Shown: one piece after another, positions 48,401 to 59,387 of the stretch
Position numbering within the stretch: position 1 is the first letter of the stretch
Layout of the letters: every line of letters starts with the position of its first letter
DNA from: Manis javanica
Taxonomy: Eukaryota > Chordata > Mammalia > Pholidota > Manidae
NCBI RefSeq assembly: GCF_040802235.1
Contig: NC_133156.1
Location: 183,160,351-183,224,350 of the forward strand
Reading direction: 5' to 3'
DNA length: 64,000 nucleotides
Notes under the pieces: generated by a model
Databases searched by the model: none
Told to the model about the DNA's origin: nothing
Seen by the model: only the letters and a program-made list of their open reading frames with translations
Made by a program: the position numbers and the translations under genes

Positions 48401-51400
48401 TGTACAGAAGGTCCTTGTTTTCCCGGGATAGTTGATCCTGGAAATAGGCCATTTACAGTAAGTAGATTTAAAGTGGGCAGACCAACATTTTCTAGTAAGA
48501 AACAGAAAAGTTCTGACTGGAACTTTACTTTTAAAAAGGAACAAGACACTAAATTTTAAGTCTTTTAACTAACCAAGGTTAAGTTGTTAATTGGAAGAGT
48601 GTGCTAATTCTTAGAATGAACAAAGAATGAATCACATATTTGAGATGTTTATCTCAATGTAACTTCTTTTAGCAGGTAACTCCTGGCAAGTGTGATTTTC
48701 CAGGCTTGAAGGTAAAGAGTGCCATTTTTGCACAAGTATTCTAGATTTCCATCAGTTTTGTCAATGGTTTCTCATTGGCATTCGAACAATTCATTTTTAA
48801 AGTAAACAACATTTATTCTGAAACAATAATCAGCTTATAGAAAGGCTGCAAGTACAGTACAAAGAACTTTTTCTCCTGACCCATTTGAGAGTCAGTTGCC
48901 CACAAGATGCTCCATGGCCTCTAATTACTTTCGTGTGAATTCCTTCCAGTGGGACAATCTCCTGCACGACTGCGGTGCAGCCATCCAAACCAGGAAGTTC
49001 ATGGCATCACTGCCACATATCCTCAGGCTCTGCTCAGGTTTCACCAACAGTCTTAATAATGCCCTTTCTAGTAAAGGGACCAGCTGAGAATCATGAGTTG
49101 CATTTAGTTGTCATGTCTCTTTAGTTTCCTTCCATCTGGTATAATTCCTTGGTCCTTGATGATTATTTCTTTAACAACCTTGACACATTCGAACATTACA
49201 GGCTAGCTGTTTTGGAGAACATTTCTTGATTCAAGTCTGTCTGTTTCCTCCTGGTTGGATTCAGAATGCATCTTTGGCAGGAATATCACAGAAGTGGTGC
49301 AGTTTCCTATGCGTTGCATCCTTGGAGATGGGACAGATTTTGATTCGTCCTATTGCTAAGGATATTCGCATACTCAGTGTGGTGAACACCAGGCCTCTCT
49401 AATTTAGAGTTAGCCTTTTTCTTTTGTGTTTTGTGCAGAGATTTTTGAAACTATCTAGATATCTTACTACTCATTAAGCATTCTACATTTATTAACCTTT
49501 CTATTTTGAAATAATGATAGATTCATAAGAAGTATAAAGATAATGCAGAGAAGTCCCATGTACTCTTAACTTGGTTTCCCCCAAGGGCTGTAGCTTATGT
49601 AACTATAGTACAGTACTGACCAGAAAATCAATATCAGTACTACATGTATATGGTTTCATGTCATTTTATCACATGTGTAAATCTGTGGAAAACCAACCAC
49701 TGCAATCAGGATCCAGTGCTGTTTCATCACCAGAAAGCTCTCCTGCATGCTACCCTTTCATAGTCACATCCATGTATCCCTGACAGCCACTAAGCTGTTC
49801 TCCATCTCTTTGATTTACCATCTTGAGAACAGCATATACTACATGGAATCCTTAGAGACTGGCTTCTGTCACTTAGCACAGAGCCCCTGAAATCATCCCA
49901 GCTATTCTATCAATGGTCTGTTCCTCTTACTGCTAAACATTAACCATGGGATGGATGTGCTGCAGCTGAGCCATTTACTTATTATAGAACACTTTGTTTC
50001 TGTATTCATTTTTTATAATATAGACACATGGTTTTCTGTTTAATTCAGTAGATTATTATATTGTCATATAATATATATATATTTCATGATTTATTTTGTC
50101 ACTCAAATTGTCCTATTGGCCCCTTCAAGTGGGGCTTTGTGCTTGACATGTCTCCATCATTTTTTGATCACTTCCTTTCTAGTAAAAAGATGTTCTGAGC
50201 TCAAGCATCTTGTACTCGCCCACCCCCAGGCCTGAAATGAGCCTTTCATCAAGGCGACCCTGTGTGTGACTGATCTCCCATCTTGTGCCATCTCTCCATG
50301 ACTCTTCGCCTCACCCTTTTTGGGCTTTAGCACCTGTATTAGCTTACAAGTGCTGCTGTAACAACATACACAGACTGAGTGGCTTAAACCATAGAAACTT
50401 ATTTCTCATAGTTCTAGAGGCTGGCAGTCTAAGAGGCTGTCAGCAAGTCTGATTTATTCTGAGGCCTCTATCCTTTGCAGATGGCTTTTCCTCCGTGTGT
50501 GTGGCCCTGGTGTCTGTGTGTCCAGACTTCCTATTCTTGTAAGGACACCAGGCATATTAGTGCCCACTCTAATGGCCTCATATTCACTTAATCACCCCTT
50601 TCTATTCCCTTTCTCCAAGCAGTCACTTTCTGAGGTGCTGGGGGTTAAGGCTTCAATCACTTAATTTTGGGGGGACACAATTCTGCCCCCCAGTACCTAT
50701 GACAAGCTGCCTCTCCATAAGAACCCTCTCTCTGGCTCTGACATTCACCCTCACCCCCCACACAGGTGCTCCTCACCTGCTTGGGGTCCCCATGTTGGGT
50801 GGCCTGCACACATGGATGCCTGTCATACTCGGCTTGGGCTTCTCTTCCCAGTGCTGTGCCGCCCATCTGCCTGGACACCCTCCTCATGCCCTCCTTACCT
50901 TGTTTGGAGCTGACTTCCCATGCCAGGCTACCCTTCACCCTAACTGGGCTTGGGCTTTACTAATTTGCACAGGGCCTCCTTCCCCCCTGGTGTGACCTCT
51001 TTCGTCCTCTAGGTCTGTGCTGGGCTGCCAACGTGTTTGAATGCAGTCCTCACCCTCAGCCTGCAACGCTGCACTCCAGGCTCCCCATCTCACTGTTCAC
51101 TACGCCATCAGGACTGAATTGTTCAGGGAGGGGAAATCTTTTTTCTTTCAAGTGCCTACTGTGTGACTGTCATTCTGGCTGATTTTCTTTTTGTTAATAG
51201 ATTTAATTCTGAGATCCTTATTTGCATATGGCTTGAGCAGTTATTTAGTATCACTTTTAATAATTTTATAGAAGCTTGCATCTTAGTCAGGAACCAGGAT
51301 GGAGCAAGATAAAGGGACCAAAGACACAAAGCTCAGGCTGGCCTTTATTTGCCACATGATCTTCATAAGGGTTCAGCCCAGTTTACCTGAAAGGGTGACT

Positions 51401-54400
51401 ACATAGGTTTTCAGGATCCTGGCCAGATACCCTAACTGGAGAGCTGGGGACAGCTATTAACAGGCTCGTTGGTCTGAAATGCCTATGTACAAAGGGGTTT
51501 AGGATTTGAGAGGCATATGCTGTACCCCGCCTTCCCCCACCAGCTTCAGTATGTGGGAGTGGTTAGCCTTCTTCCTGCTTGGAGAGGATCTGAGGCTTGC
51601 TGGCAGAGACTGCATTTTGGGGGATTTTGGGATGGGGTCAGAACAGGCTGTGCAAGATCAACAACATTCCTGAATGGCAAAATCCCAAATGAGGTTCATA
51701 AGAATCTGCTGATGGCAGGGATGGAGATTAACTGCTCAGGCCAGAGCAGGTTCACTTGGGGACTGACTCAGCAAGTATATGTGTGGATGGAGAAGGCCCT
51801 GAGCCATGTGAACCTCTGGCTTTGGGGGGACAGGGATTCGTGTCAAGGTCCAGGTAAGGCTTGTTTAGAAATAGACTTTCAAAGTGTAGGGTTTTTCTAC
51901 TTGGGGCCTGGATGTTGCTGGGTGACAAGATGCTCACTAACCTACCATTGTTTATTCCTTCTATTTGTCACCCATGCTATGGCATTTGACATCGTGTAAG
52001 GATTTGAATTTTGTTCAGTTGCCTGTGATCCTCTAGAGTCTGTGTCCCTGGACAAAGACCACCCTCAGTGTTGGAGTGAGATGCCACTTGTGCTGGGGTC
52101 AGAGGGGTTCTGGAAAGGGATATATGGATGAACATAAGTGTCTATTGTGGAGCCCGGATATGCCAGCCTCATACACTTCTGAATTTTGGCCTGTCTTGGG
52201 AGTGTTCCTTGGAGAGTTTCTGAGAGAATGAGGAGTTTGTGGGTAGTAGGTTTCCACTATGCCCCCCTGCAGGTTGTGGTAATCTGTGCATTTAATTAAT
52301 CACTGGAGACATTTCTTCTAATCATATTTTAAGCTCTGGACTGAGATGGTCCAGCTAGTGGGGATGAATTACCACCCTTGAACTCCCTGAACCATCTGTT
52401 GTCTTGCCTTCCATCTCATGCGACCCCAAGTAGTGGCCAAATGTGACTGCAGGTCTTGCACTGCAGTGGCGTGGCAGGTCTAGGCTTTCCTCTGGGAAGC
52501 ACATTTGTCTGTTCAGTGGTGGCTTCGGGGGCATGTGCTGATGAGTTTAGCCAGCTAAGTGTTTGAAAAACTTGAACTTCCCTGTTGATGGGTCCGTGCT
52601 CTCTAGTTTGTCATTTTCCACCACCCCTTGTTATATCACCAGTTTAGGCATTTAACTTTGCAGCCCTGAACCAAGGGCACTGGTGCTGGAGGGAAGACTC
52701 TGCAGTGGTTGCATCTGGCTTGGGAAGTTACGGCATCTTTCTAAGCTTTGGGGCTTTAGGGTTTGGTGCTCTGAAGCCATGAACGCTGGTGGTTCCCTGG
52801 GACCTTTGGCAGGTGAGATCTGGGGCATGCAGGACAGGGTCCATCTGACCTTGGACTGACGCCACTCCTGGTGGAGGGTTCTCCAGGCTGCAGCTACTCA
52901 GGAGGAGATCCAAGCAGCACCCAAGGACAGCCCAATCTGATCAAGATAAGAAAATGTTAGCGGGAGGATAAACTTCTATTTCTTTCTGAAAATGAAAGGG
53001 AGATTTCTTTTGTTGGTACCCTAATTTTTCTGTGGAGACAAAAGATTGACTCCATCAAGGAAGTGGGTTTAACATATGTGTGAGAGTGTGTCAGTGTGTG
53101 CCTGCCCACGGAGTTTGGTGCGTTTGACAAGGTCTCTACCTGGTTTGTGCCCTTAACAGTCAGTGAGCTGAGCATAATCTGAGAAAGCCAATAGTTCCTT
53201 CTCTCTTTCTCTGACGTACAGTGGGTCTGGTGGTTAGATGAATTGAAGTAAGTCCTCATCTGTTCTAGTGGATTTCTTGAGGGACTACTTACGAGTTTTA
53301 TAAAAGGCTTATCTCACTGGTCCCACATGGATAGAGGAAAATGGCACACATCGGATGGAAGGTTCTTTCTAAGGGAGAGGCAGGACTTCTGTGCTGCTGA
53401 TCTCCCCTGGGACAGATGGCTCTCTGGGTTAGCAGAAAACTGCCAGATGCTAGGACCCCATAAGCTAGCCCCTGAGGAGGTCAGTGTGTCTTCCTACCTT
53501 CCATCCTCTCCCTTTATTTTAATCCCTGGATTTTCTAAAACATCAGGGATAAAATGGACTTTAAAGACACAATGTTAAAAGTAGATCTTCTACTGGGAGG
53601 GTAAGGGATGATAAGTACAACTCGATTGCTTTTAGGAATTCTCTTTGGATCACTCACCTCCTTTTAGAAGACATTTACCTCTGGGAATGTGTCCTTCTAG
53701 CAACTCCAGTGTGGAGGATGGGCCTGGGGCACTTGCCTCATCAGGGTGCTCTGAGGTGAGAGGAACTGAGGGAAGAGTCCTTCTTCTTGCATTATGTGAT
53801 TTCAGCCAGGTCCCCAAGGAAAGTGACAGACCACATGGAGCTTGGTAGGCAAAGCTCTGGTTCTTTTGAAGGAGCTTCATTTGCTGGAAGATCATGTGTG
53901 CGGATCTCCCTCTAGACATGAGACAGTGAGGCTGTGGCCAGCACACTAGGTTCTGATCTCTGTGTTCTGGTTGGACTTTCATGCCCTGAAGCAGGACTGA
54001 CAATTATGAGCACAATTTAGATGGGAAGATATATAACTTTCCACACTGTACTTGTTGATAACCCAGTGAGACCCTTATGATTCAGATGGTGGGAAAGGTC
54101 TTAATCTTGCCCTATTAAGATCTTTCTTTGAGTAAATACTGAACTGCTTCAGTGTTCATAATCCCTATGGGGGCTCTTTGCTTCTTAAGTGATCTCCCCA
54201 TTCCTCGTCCTCCTTCAGGTGCAGTGAGAGGTGTATGCACTGTTGAGGCTGAAACAGGAGCTCTTCTGTGTGTTGTCCCATCTCTGACCCCAGCTAGTCC
54301 TCTGGCCTCCAGTCTTGGGCATTGTTGAGCTGACATCTGCTGTGGATGTCCATGGCCCCACTGTGGCTTCTCCTCTCTAGGTCAGGCTTGATAGGCCTTC

Positions 54401-56482
54401 TAATTCCAAACCCAGGCTGCTTCTTGTCTTCCTGGATATGTGGCTGCCCTTGGGCTCATATACCTGATGATGTCCCCCAGCCATGTAAGCACCAAACTTC
54501 CGCGAGAGACTATGTCCCAAGAAGTGGATGCAAATCCTTGCTTTCTTGAGATATTTATTACTTTATCTTGGGTTCTATTCCTTATATAACTCTTTCTTAT
54601 CCCTCGGATGGGCCCAGGGTGGCATGGTATAAGGGCCCTTCCCAGGGGTCAGGCAGCTTTTATATACTAGTTCCATCCCTTCTGAGTAACTCTTTCCTAC
54701 TGTGTCAACCTTCTTCTCCATTTTTGGTTGTAGGAAATCTTTCACACAATATGTCTTGCCTCCTCCCTGCCCTCTGACCATGTGATGTGCGGCCATCTGA
54801 GCCCCGGCCCACCAGAACCTACATGTTTGTTATTTTCCCTTTCATCTAAGTCGTCTTCTTTCAAGGGACTGGCTTGCTTTGTTCAGCTAGGAAATGAGAT
54901 CTAAAGCCGAGAGTGAGGACTTCTTGTCCATATCTATCTGCCCCTGTTCCCCACACCCCGACCAAGCCTTGGCTCAGTGGGTGGAGGGAAATGCACTGGA
55001 TAATGTGTCAAGCTGTCCATCTCCACAACCCATAACAGGAGCATGCCCGCCTTGTTAGAGGGGCTGAGCAGCTCACTGGGTTTCTGTTCCTCAGATACCT
55101 TCTTCTTGGACCTTCAATTCCTTGACTTAGAAGAGGCAAGGCTAATGGGCATTTTTAAATGAATTGTGAGAATGAGACATTGATAAACTTCAGCAAGTTT
55201 TCATATTCTGATTCTAAGGCAATGATCTAAAATAGACTATGGGCTGATAGGATTAAATTATCCTTAAATCCTTCAGGTAAATGCAGCAATACATGAGTTT
55301 TTCTCTCAGGTGTAAAACATTTTGGATATGTAAAAGGTTAAAAAAATTCTTAAATAAAACTTCTAAAGTTAATTTGAATTCAAAGAAAACTTGATCACAT
55401 GTATAGTAGATAGACTTGACCAAGATCAGAAAAACATAGTTATTGATACTTATTTTGTGCCAGGTACTATTCCTAGTGGCTTATACATATTAACCTACTT
55501 CATATTCATAACCACCCGGTGATGTAGAAACAATTATGTCTATTTTATGTATCAGGAAACTAAGGATGAGAAGTTAAGTAACTTGTCCAATATCGAGTGC
55601 ATCAATGAAAGGTGGAGTTGGGCATATGGGTAGTAGCTACCTTTCATCTAACAAATTCACCCTTGAGAGTAAATGAGAGTGGACTAGCATATAGAGAAAT
55701 GTGTTTTTTAAGCTAAATTAAAGCATTTGATTGCAGTATTTTATTGCCCACAATGATTATACACCTGGGTTCTAATATCTGAACTGCCTGACCATGATTT
55801 GAGTGACTTTGTTTTGTAGTTACGGATTTGTTTTTTCTTCAAGTTGAGATTTCAGAAAAATGAGAAGACCCCAAATGATCTTCACCATCTTTGTAAAACC
55901 ACTAATGCAAATATGCTAAAATCCTTTTAAAATGTTTCCTGTACAACTGAATTATGAATTATCATAGGGTAGATAGCGTTGTGTGTCCTGTTCTTTTTCT
56001 AACATGTTCTGAGGTCAGTATATAGTGTTTATAACAAATTTTAATGGTTCATTAAATGGGGCAATTTTCTAATTGTTGGATATTTAAATTGGGAGTTTTT
56101 TGTTCTTATAAACATGGCAAATAACCAGATGTGTTTAGCTCTTTCTGCAGCATTTATTTATTTATTTTATTAAGGTATTACTGATATACACTCTTCCTTC
56201 TCCCTCCCTCCCCAACCCTCCCTTTTGTCCCCCGCTAGTCCCTTCTTGGAGTCTATGAGTCGGCTGCTGTTTTGTTCCCTCAGTTTTGCTTCATTGTTGT
56301 ACTCCACAGATGAGTGAAATCCTTTGGCACTTGTCTTTCTCCACCTGGCTTATTTCACTGAGCATAATACCCTCTAGCTCCATCCATGTTGTTGCAAATT
56401 GTAGAATTTGTTTCTTTCTTATGGCTGAGTTTCTGCATTTTTTTTAGGATAGATTCTCAGAAGTAGAACTCCTGAGCCACAG
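41987..56482 (+). CDS. FIGLA: FIGLA, oocyte bHLH transcription factor (frameshifted tail)
   Basis: FIGLA is the germ-cell bHLH factor that, with an E-protein partner, activates zona pellucida genes through E-boxes. Coding exons are 41987-42187, 44887-45039, 46593-46815 and 56448-56482; a fifth exon starts at 56740. Exon 1 ends with the basic region ('[12 protein letters not shown]') and exon 2 encodes the helix-loop-helix ('[18 protein letters not shown]', '[16 protein letters not shown]'). The start has a strong Kozak context (gccgccATGg). Relative to the human reading frame recalled for this gene, exon 3 lacks two bases at about 46770. The protein therefore diverges after residue 177 and meets TAG six bases into... 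the second complete codon position of exon 4 (GA|TAG), giving about 193 residues against 219 in human. The bHLH is intact. Confidence 0.9.
43470..43920 (-). mobile_element. Old antisense L1 fragment in FIGLA intron 1
   Basis: 'cctattgttgggcatgaatg' and 'ctagaagtggaattactggg' are landmarks of an old L1M-type 3' region read in reverse complement. The same family covers FIGLA exon 4 at 55970-56720. Confidence 0.7.
44385..44570 (-). repeat. MIR SINE
   Basis: 'ccacttattgggggctttcc', 'ccacttcgcagataaaccaa' and 'agctagtaaatggtggatct' in order show a MIR in minus orientation. Confidence 0.75.
44887..45039 (+). CDS. FIGLA: FIGLA exon 2 (helix-loop-helix)
   Basis: 51 codons in phase 0, after 'tgctttccag', with donor GAG|GTAAAG. 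It encodes both helices and the loop. Residues are near-identical to the human protein as I recall it. Confidence 0.95.
45065..45280 (-). repeat. MIR SINE
   Basis: 'ttgaacccctttt', 'tgttttacagaagagaaaac' and 'ggactggggtttgaatccgg' show a MIR, minus orientation, 25 bases into FIGLA intron 2. Confidence 0.75.
46593..46815 (+). CDS. FIGLA: FIGLA exon 3 (with 2-nt frame difference)
   Basis: The acceptor is 'tatggtttccag' and the donor CTG|GTAAAA. Length is 223 nt, whereas phase 0 splicing to exon 4 would need 225. The reading '[20 protein letters not shown]' is conserved. After 'TCR' the frame turns to '[15 protein letters not shown]'. Reading two bases further on restores the human-like end of the exon. 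If exon 3 were not spliced, the frame would end at TAG 46839-46841. Confidence 0.85.
46842..48770. other. FIGLA intron 3, left part
   Basis: Apart from the MIR at 47555-47790 I see no gene or clear repeat. AT-rich, low-copy intronic sequence. Confidence 0.4.
47555..47790 (+). repeat. MIR SINE
   Basis: 'accactcgctagctgtgtga' followed by 'ttatgtgtctatagaatgaa' is a MIR in + orientation in FIGLA intron 3. Confidence 0.8.
48780..50090 (-). mobile_element. Old antisense L1 (L1ME-like) fragments in FIGLA intron 3
   Basis: 'agacagattttgattcgtcc' with 'ggcaggaatatcacagaagt' is the reverse complement of an old L1ME 3' region (to about 49430). 49490-50060 continues with 'gataatgcagagaagtccca' and 'ccactgcaatcaggatcca', also of L1 3' type. 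A short AT run is at 50070-50083. Confidence 0.65.
50335..50694 (-). mobile_element. MLT1-type LTR (ERVL-MaLR), antisense
   Basis: It starts 'tgtattagcttacaagtgct'. It contains 'agttctagaggctggcagtc', 'ttcttgtaaggacaccaggc' and 'ttttggggggacacaattct'. These are the ordered landmarks of an MLT1 LTR in reverse complement. Confidence 0.78.
50700..55430. other. FIGLA intron 3, right part, unassigned
   Basis: Long GC-mixed intronic sequence without recognised exons. Minus-strand open frames at 52957-53259 and 53650-54003 are short and show no domain. The block may be an old antisense LTR element, but I could not identify one. Confidence 0.35.
55440..55625 (-). repeat. MIR SINE
   Basis: 'tattttgtgccaggtactat', 'tatgtatcaggaaactaagg' and 'gttaagtaacttgtccaata' show a MIR, minus orientation. 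Confidence 0.8.
56150..56429 (-). mobile_element. Younger L1 3' fragment 18 bp upstream of FIGLA exon 4
   Basis: A T/A-rich head ('tttatttatttattttatta') is followed by 'ggtattactgatatacactc' and 'ctccacagatgagtgaaatc', the reverse complement of the L1 3' end at 6720-7200. A candidate target-site duplication, TTTCTGCA, lies at 56142-56149 and 56430-56437. Confidence 0.8.
56448..56482 (+). CDS. FIGLA: FIGLA exon 4 (transposon-derived)
   Basis: 35 bases between 'ttttttttag' and CAG|GTGGGT. In the human-like frame it encodes '[11 protein letters not shown]' plus the first two bases of an Arg codon, nearly identical to the human tail. In the frame set by exon 3 here, the first bases complete a Gly codon and TAG follows (56450-56452). 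So the exon is kept at DNA level while its reading is out of frame. Confidence 0.85.
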
Positions 56483-56739
56483 GTGGGTATAATCTATGAC
56501 TTGATGTGTGGTGTCAATTTATACTGCATTCAGCTATGTAAGAGTGCTGATTTCATCATATCCGTGGAAACCAACAATGGGATACATTAATAATGACACT
56601 TTTTTTTGCCCATTAGAATTTTATCTTTAAATTTAAATATCTTGATTACTAATGAAATGATTTTTTTTTTTTACATATTTCTTTCACGAACTGTTCCTAT
56701 TCTTTAGACATTTACAAAGGACTCTCTTCTCTATTTTAG

Positions 56740-56815
56740 GTGCCAAGTATGAAAAGTGACAAGGCTGGCCCAGGGCTACTTTGTAGAGACCAATAAATGC
56801 AGTTCTTGAAAATTT
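56740..56815 (+). other. FIGLA: FIGLA exon 5 (3' end; untranslated under the predicted frame)
   Basis: Follows 'cttctctattttag'. In the human-like frame it supplies the end of Arg, then Cys-Gln-Val and TGA (56750-56752), matching the human C-terminal '..QV' ending. AATAAA at 56792-56797 is the poly(A) signal, so the transcript should end near 56815. Because of the exon 3 frame, this exon is probably 3' untranslated here. Confidence 0.75.
56792..56797 (+). terminator. FIGLA: FIGLA poly(A) signal
   Basis: AATAAA in 'gagaccaataaatgcagttc', 40 bases beyond the human-like stop codon. Confidence 0.75.
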
Positions 56816-57239
56816 TGGAGTCTCATTTTTTAGCAACATTGTGTGATAATTCAGTTTATCAGTTACCCTTTAAATGGCCTTGCCTGTCACAAATTTACTC
56901 AATTCTACTTTCTCCTTAATTTCATGCTTTGAAGAAGCAGGCTTCAGGGCCTTCAGCCTTCACTCTTATCTCTCAATCCCAAAGAGGTTTCCATCCTCCT
57001 CTCAAGACTACACCTAATATATTTCATTCCATCTGTTTTCATCACTTGAAGAAGAAGTGCCTGTTACCCTTCCTGAGGAAATTAGTGCCTAATAGGAATA
57101 CAGATTGAAGCTAAAAGAGCATAGTGGTAAGCATTGGCCATGGGGCGTGAGGATTTTCAAGGCTATCCAAGTGCCCTGCTAAGGCCATCTGACACCTTTG
57201 CCAGCTAGACACCCAAGCACTTGGAGCACAGAGGCAGTC

Positions 57240-57389
57240 TCCATCTTTCTAACAATTGCTCACAAAGACACAGCACTTAATATATTTTGGGTCTGTTCCC
57301 CATACTATGTCAACTTGTTCTCATACCAGTCCTATGAGACAGGCATGATAAACCCTGCTTGACAGATGTGGAACCCAAGGCACGGAGCA
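57240..57389 (-). repeat. MIR-like fragment left of the MaLR element
   Basis: 'catgataaaccctgcttgac' and 'agatgtggaacccaaggcac' read as a minus-strand MIR, cut by the MaLR insertion. More MIR-like sequence is found right of it at 59395-59520 ('cctgaggtcacatagtccct'). Confidence 0.55.
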
Positions 57390-59387
57390 TGTATTGTCCA
57401 CTTAGGCTGCCAAAACACAAACCGCAGACTGGGTGGCTTAAAGAACAAATTTTTTTCTTGAAGTTCTGGAGGCTGGGAAGTGCAAGACCAAGGACTGAAG
57501 GTTTGATTTCTGGTGAGACTGCTTTATGTAGCTTGCAGAAAGCTGCCTTCTCTCTCTCTGGCTTCGCATGATGGAGAGAGAGAGCCTGTGTGTGAGCGAG
57601 CAAACTCTGGTCTCTCTTTCTCGTCTTACTAAGGACACTGGCAGATTAAGGCCCCACACTTATGACCTCATTTAACCTTGATACTTCCTACCTGTCTCTT
57701 AGTAAATAGTTATACAGGGTGGTAAGGCTTCAATGTAGAATTTTGGGGGGACAATTCAGGCCATAGCATTCTGCCCAAATATCCCAAATTCATGTCCTTA
57801 CACAAAATTCACTCCATTCCAAGTCTTGTTCCAGTATCATTTCTAAAATCTGAAATCCAAAGTCTCATTAAATATCATCTAAATACATTTGGGTGACACT
57901 CAAGATATGATTCATCCTAAGGCAAAAATTCCTCTCTATAAACTGTGATCCTGTGAAATCAGAAGTTATGCACTTCCAAAATAGAGTGGTGAATAGGCAT
58001 AGGATAGACATTCCCATTCCAAAAGGGAGAAACTGGAAAGAGGGAAGGAGGTGATGGGTCCAAAGTGAGCCCCAAACCTAGCTAGGCAAATTCTGCTTTA
58101 TCTTAAGGCTTCAAAAGAATCGCCTGGCTCAGTGTCCTATGTTGCAGGCCCACTGGAATGGCCACATCATGGCCCACAGCTCTCTTTGGTGGCCCTGCCC
58201 TCTGAAACCAGCAAGAAACTAACTTCCCTCTGGGCCTGTGGCTGGAGGAGTGGCACCCCAATCTCGGAATCACCTTTGGGGTCATTCTTCCCTTTTCTGG
58301 AGAATAGAGCACGTTTGCCCCTAAATAGCTCTCTGGGCTAGTCCTGTAGAATCTGAGAAGTTTGACGACCTGCCTTTATTCTGTCCTGCTTTCTTGGTCC
58401 CCCTTAGTTCAAACAGGCAGTGGTTTTGATGGTGTAATCCTACCTATTCCTGGCCTCTGCTGAGATGGCTGACTAAATCCGTGAGGTGCACCCCTGGGCT
58501 CTTTATCAACATGGTTGCTCACCTAGGGCCTCTGTGCCCTCTTCAGAACGAACTTAGTTCTTACAATATAGAAAGGCTAAGAATTTCCCAAATCTCCTAG
58601 TTCTGCTTCCTTTTAGTTTAACATTTCTTCCTTTAATTCCTCTCTCTCCTCTTGGAACTTATTATAAGCAGTAAAGAGGATTCTAGTAGCATTTTCAATA
58701 TTTTGCTTAGAAATCTCCTCTGCTAAATATCTAATTTCATCACTTGCAATTTCTACCTTCTACAAAACACCAGAACATAATTTTGCCAAGTTCTTTGCTA
58801 CTTTATAACAAGGGTTCTCTTACCTCTGTACCAGCTGGATGTGGTGCCTCACTGCCCTGCATGGTTCTCTCCTCATGTGGCTAAGCTTGCCGTTGCTGCA
58901 TGTCTCGTTTTAATCAGCAATGACAAGAGTGTAAGCCCTTTCACTGGGTGTCCCTTTTTGTCTACATGAGAACCCTGGGTGGTAGGAGACTCTTAGTTTT
59001 CTAGGGCTGCCATAACAAAATACCACCGACTAGGTGGCTTGAACAACAGAAATTTCTCTGAGATCAAGAGTCCAAGGCGTCAGCAGAATTGGTTTCCTCT
59101 GACGCCTCTCTCCTTGCCTGGGGATGGCTGTTTTCTCACTGTGTCTTCACAGGCTCTTCCCTCTATGCGGGTCTCTATCCACATTTCCTCCTCTTGTAAG
59201 GACACCCATCCTATTTAGAGGGCCCACCCACATGACCTAATTTTTCAATCTCGTAATGGTCTCACTTTGCCTCAGTATCTCTTTGTACACCCTCTTGGCA
59301 AATACAGTCATATTCTGGAGTACTGGGGGTTAGAACTCCAACATAGGAATTTGCAGGGGTGGGGAGTATGTAATTCAGCCAGTAACA
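57390..59387 (-). mobile_element. Near-complete MLT1 (ERVL-MaLR) element, antisense
   Basis: Two MLT1 LTRs, 57390 to about 57775 and about 58985-59387, bracket about 1.2 kb of MaLR internal sequence. The left one begins 'tgtattgtccacttaggctg' and the right one ends 'cagtaaca'. The internal part starts with 'ttctgcccaaatatcccaaa' and contains 'aaatccaaagtctcattaaa', landmarks of MaLR internal DNA. Flanks GAGCA and GAGGG may be an eroded target-site duplication. No gag-like frame survives. Confidence 0.75.

Larger units (their letters stand above)
55970..56720 (-). mobile_element. Old antisense L1 copy that contains FIGLA exon 4
   Basis: Landmarks in order: 'ctaattgttggatatttaaa' (about 56069), then 'ggatagattctcagaagtag' (from 56447, exon 4), then 'gtcaatttatactgcattca', 'atgtaagagtgctgatttca', 'cttgattactaatgaaatga' and 'ctttcacgaactgttcc'. 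This is the ordered pattern of an old L1M-type 3' region in reverse complement. The related intronic copy at 43690-43810 shows the same order. A younger L1 splits it at 56150-56429. Confidence 0.75.

Noticed and set aside
50700-54800. Possible antisense ERVL-type element in FIGLA intron 3
   Set aside because: Some minus-strand frames looked suggestive, but I found no LTR pair, primer site or catalytic motif.
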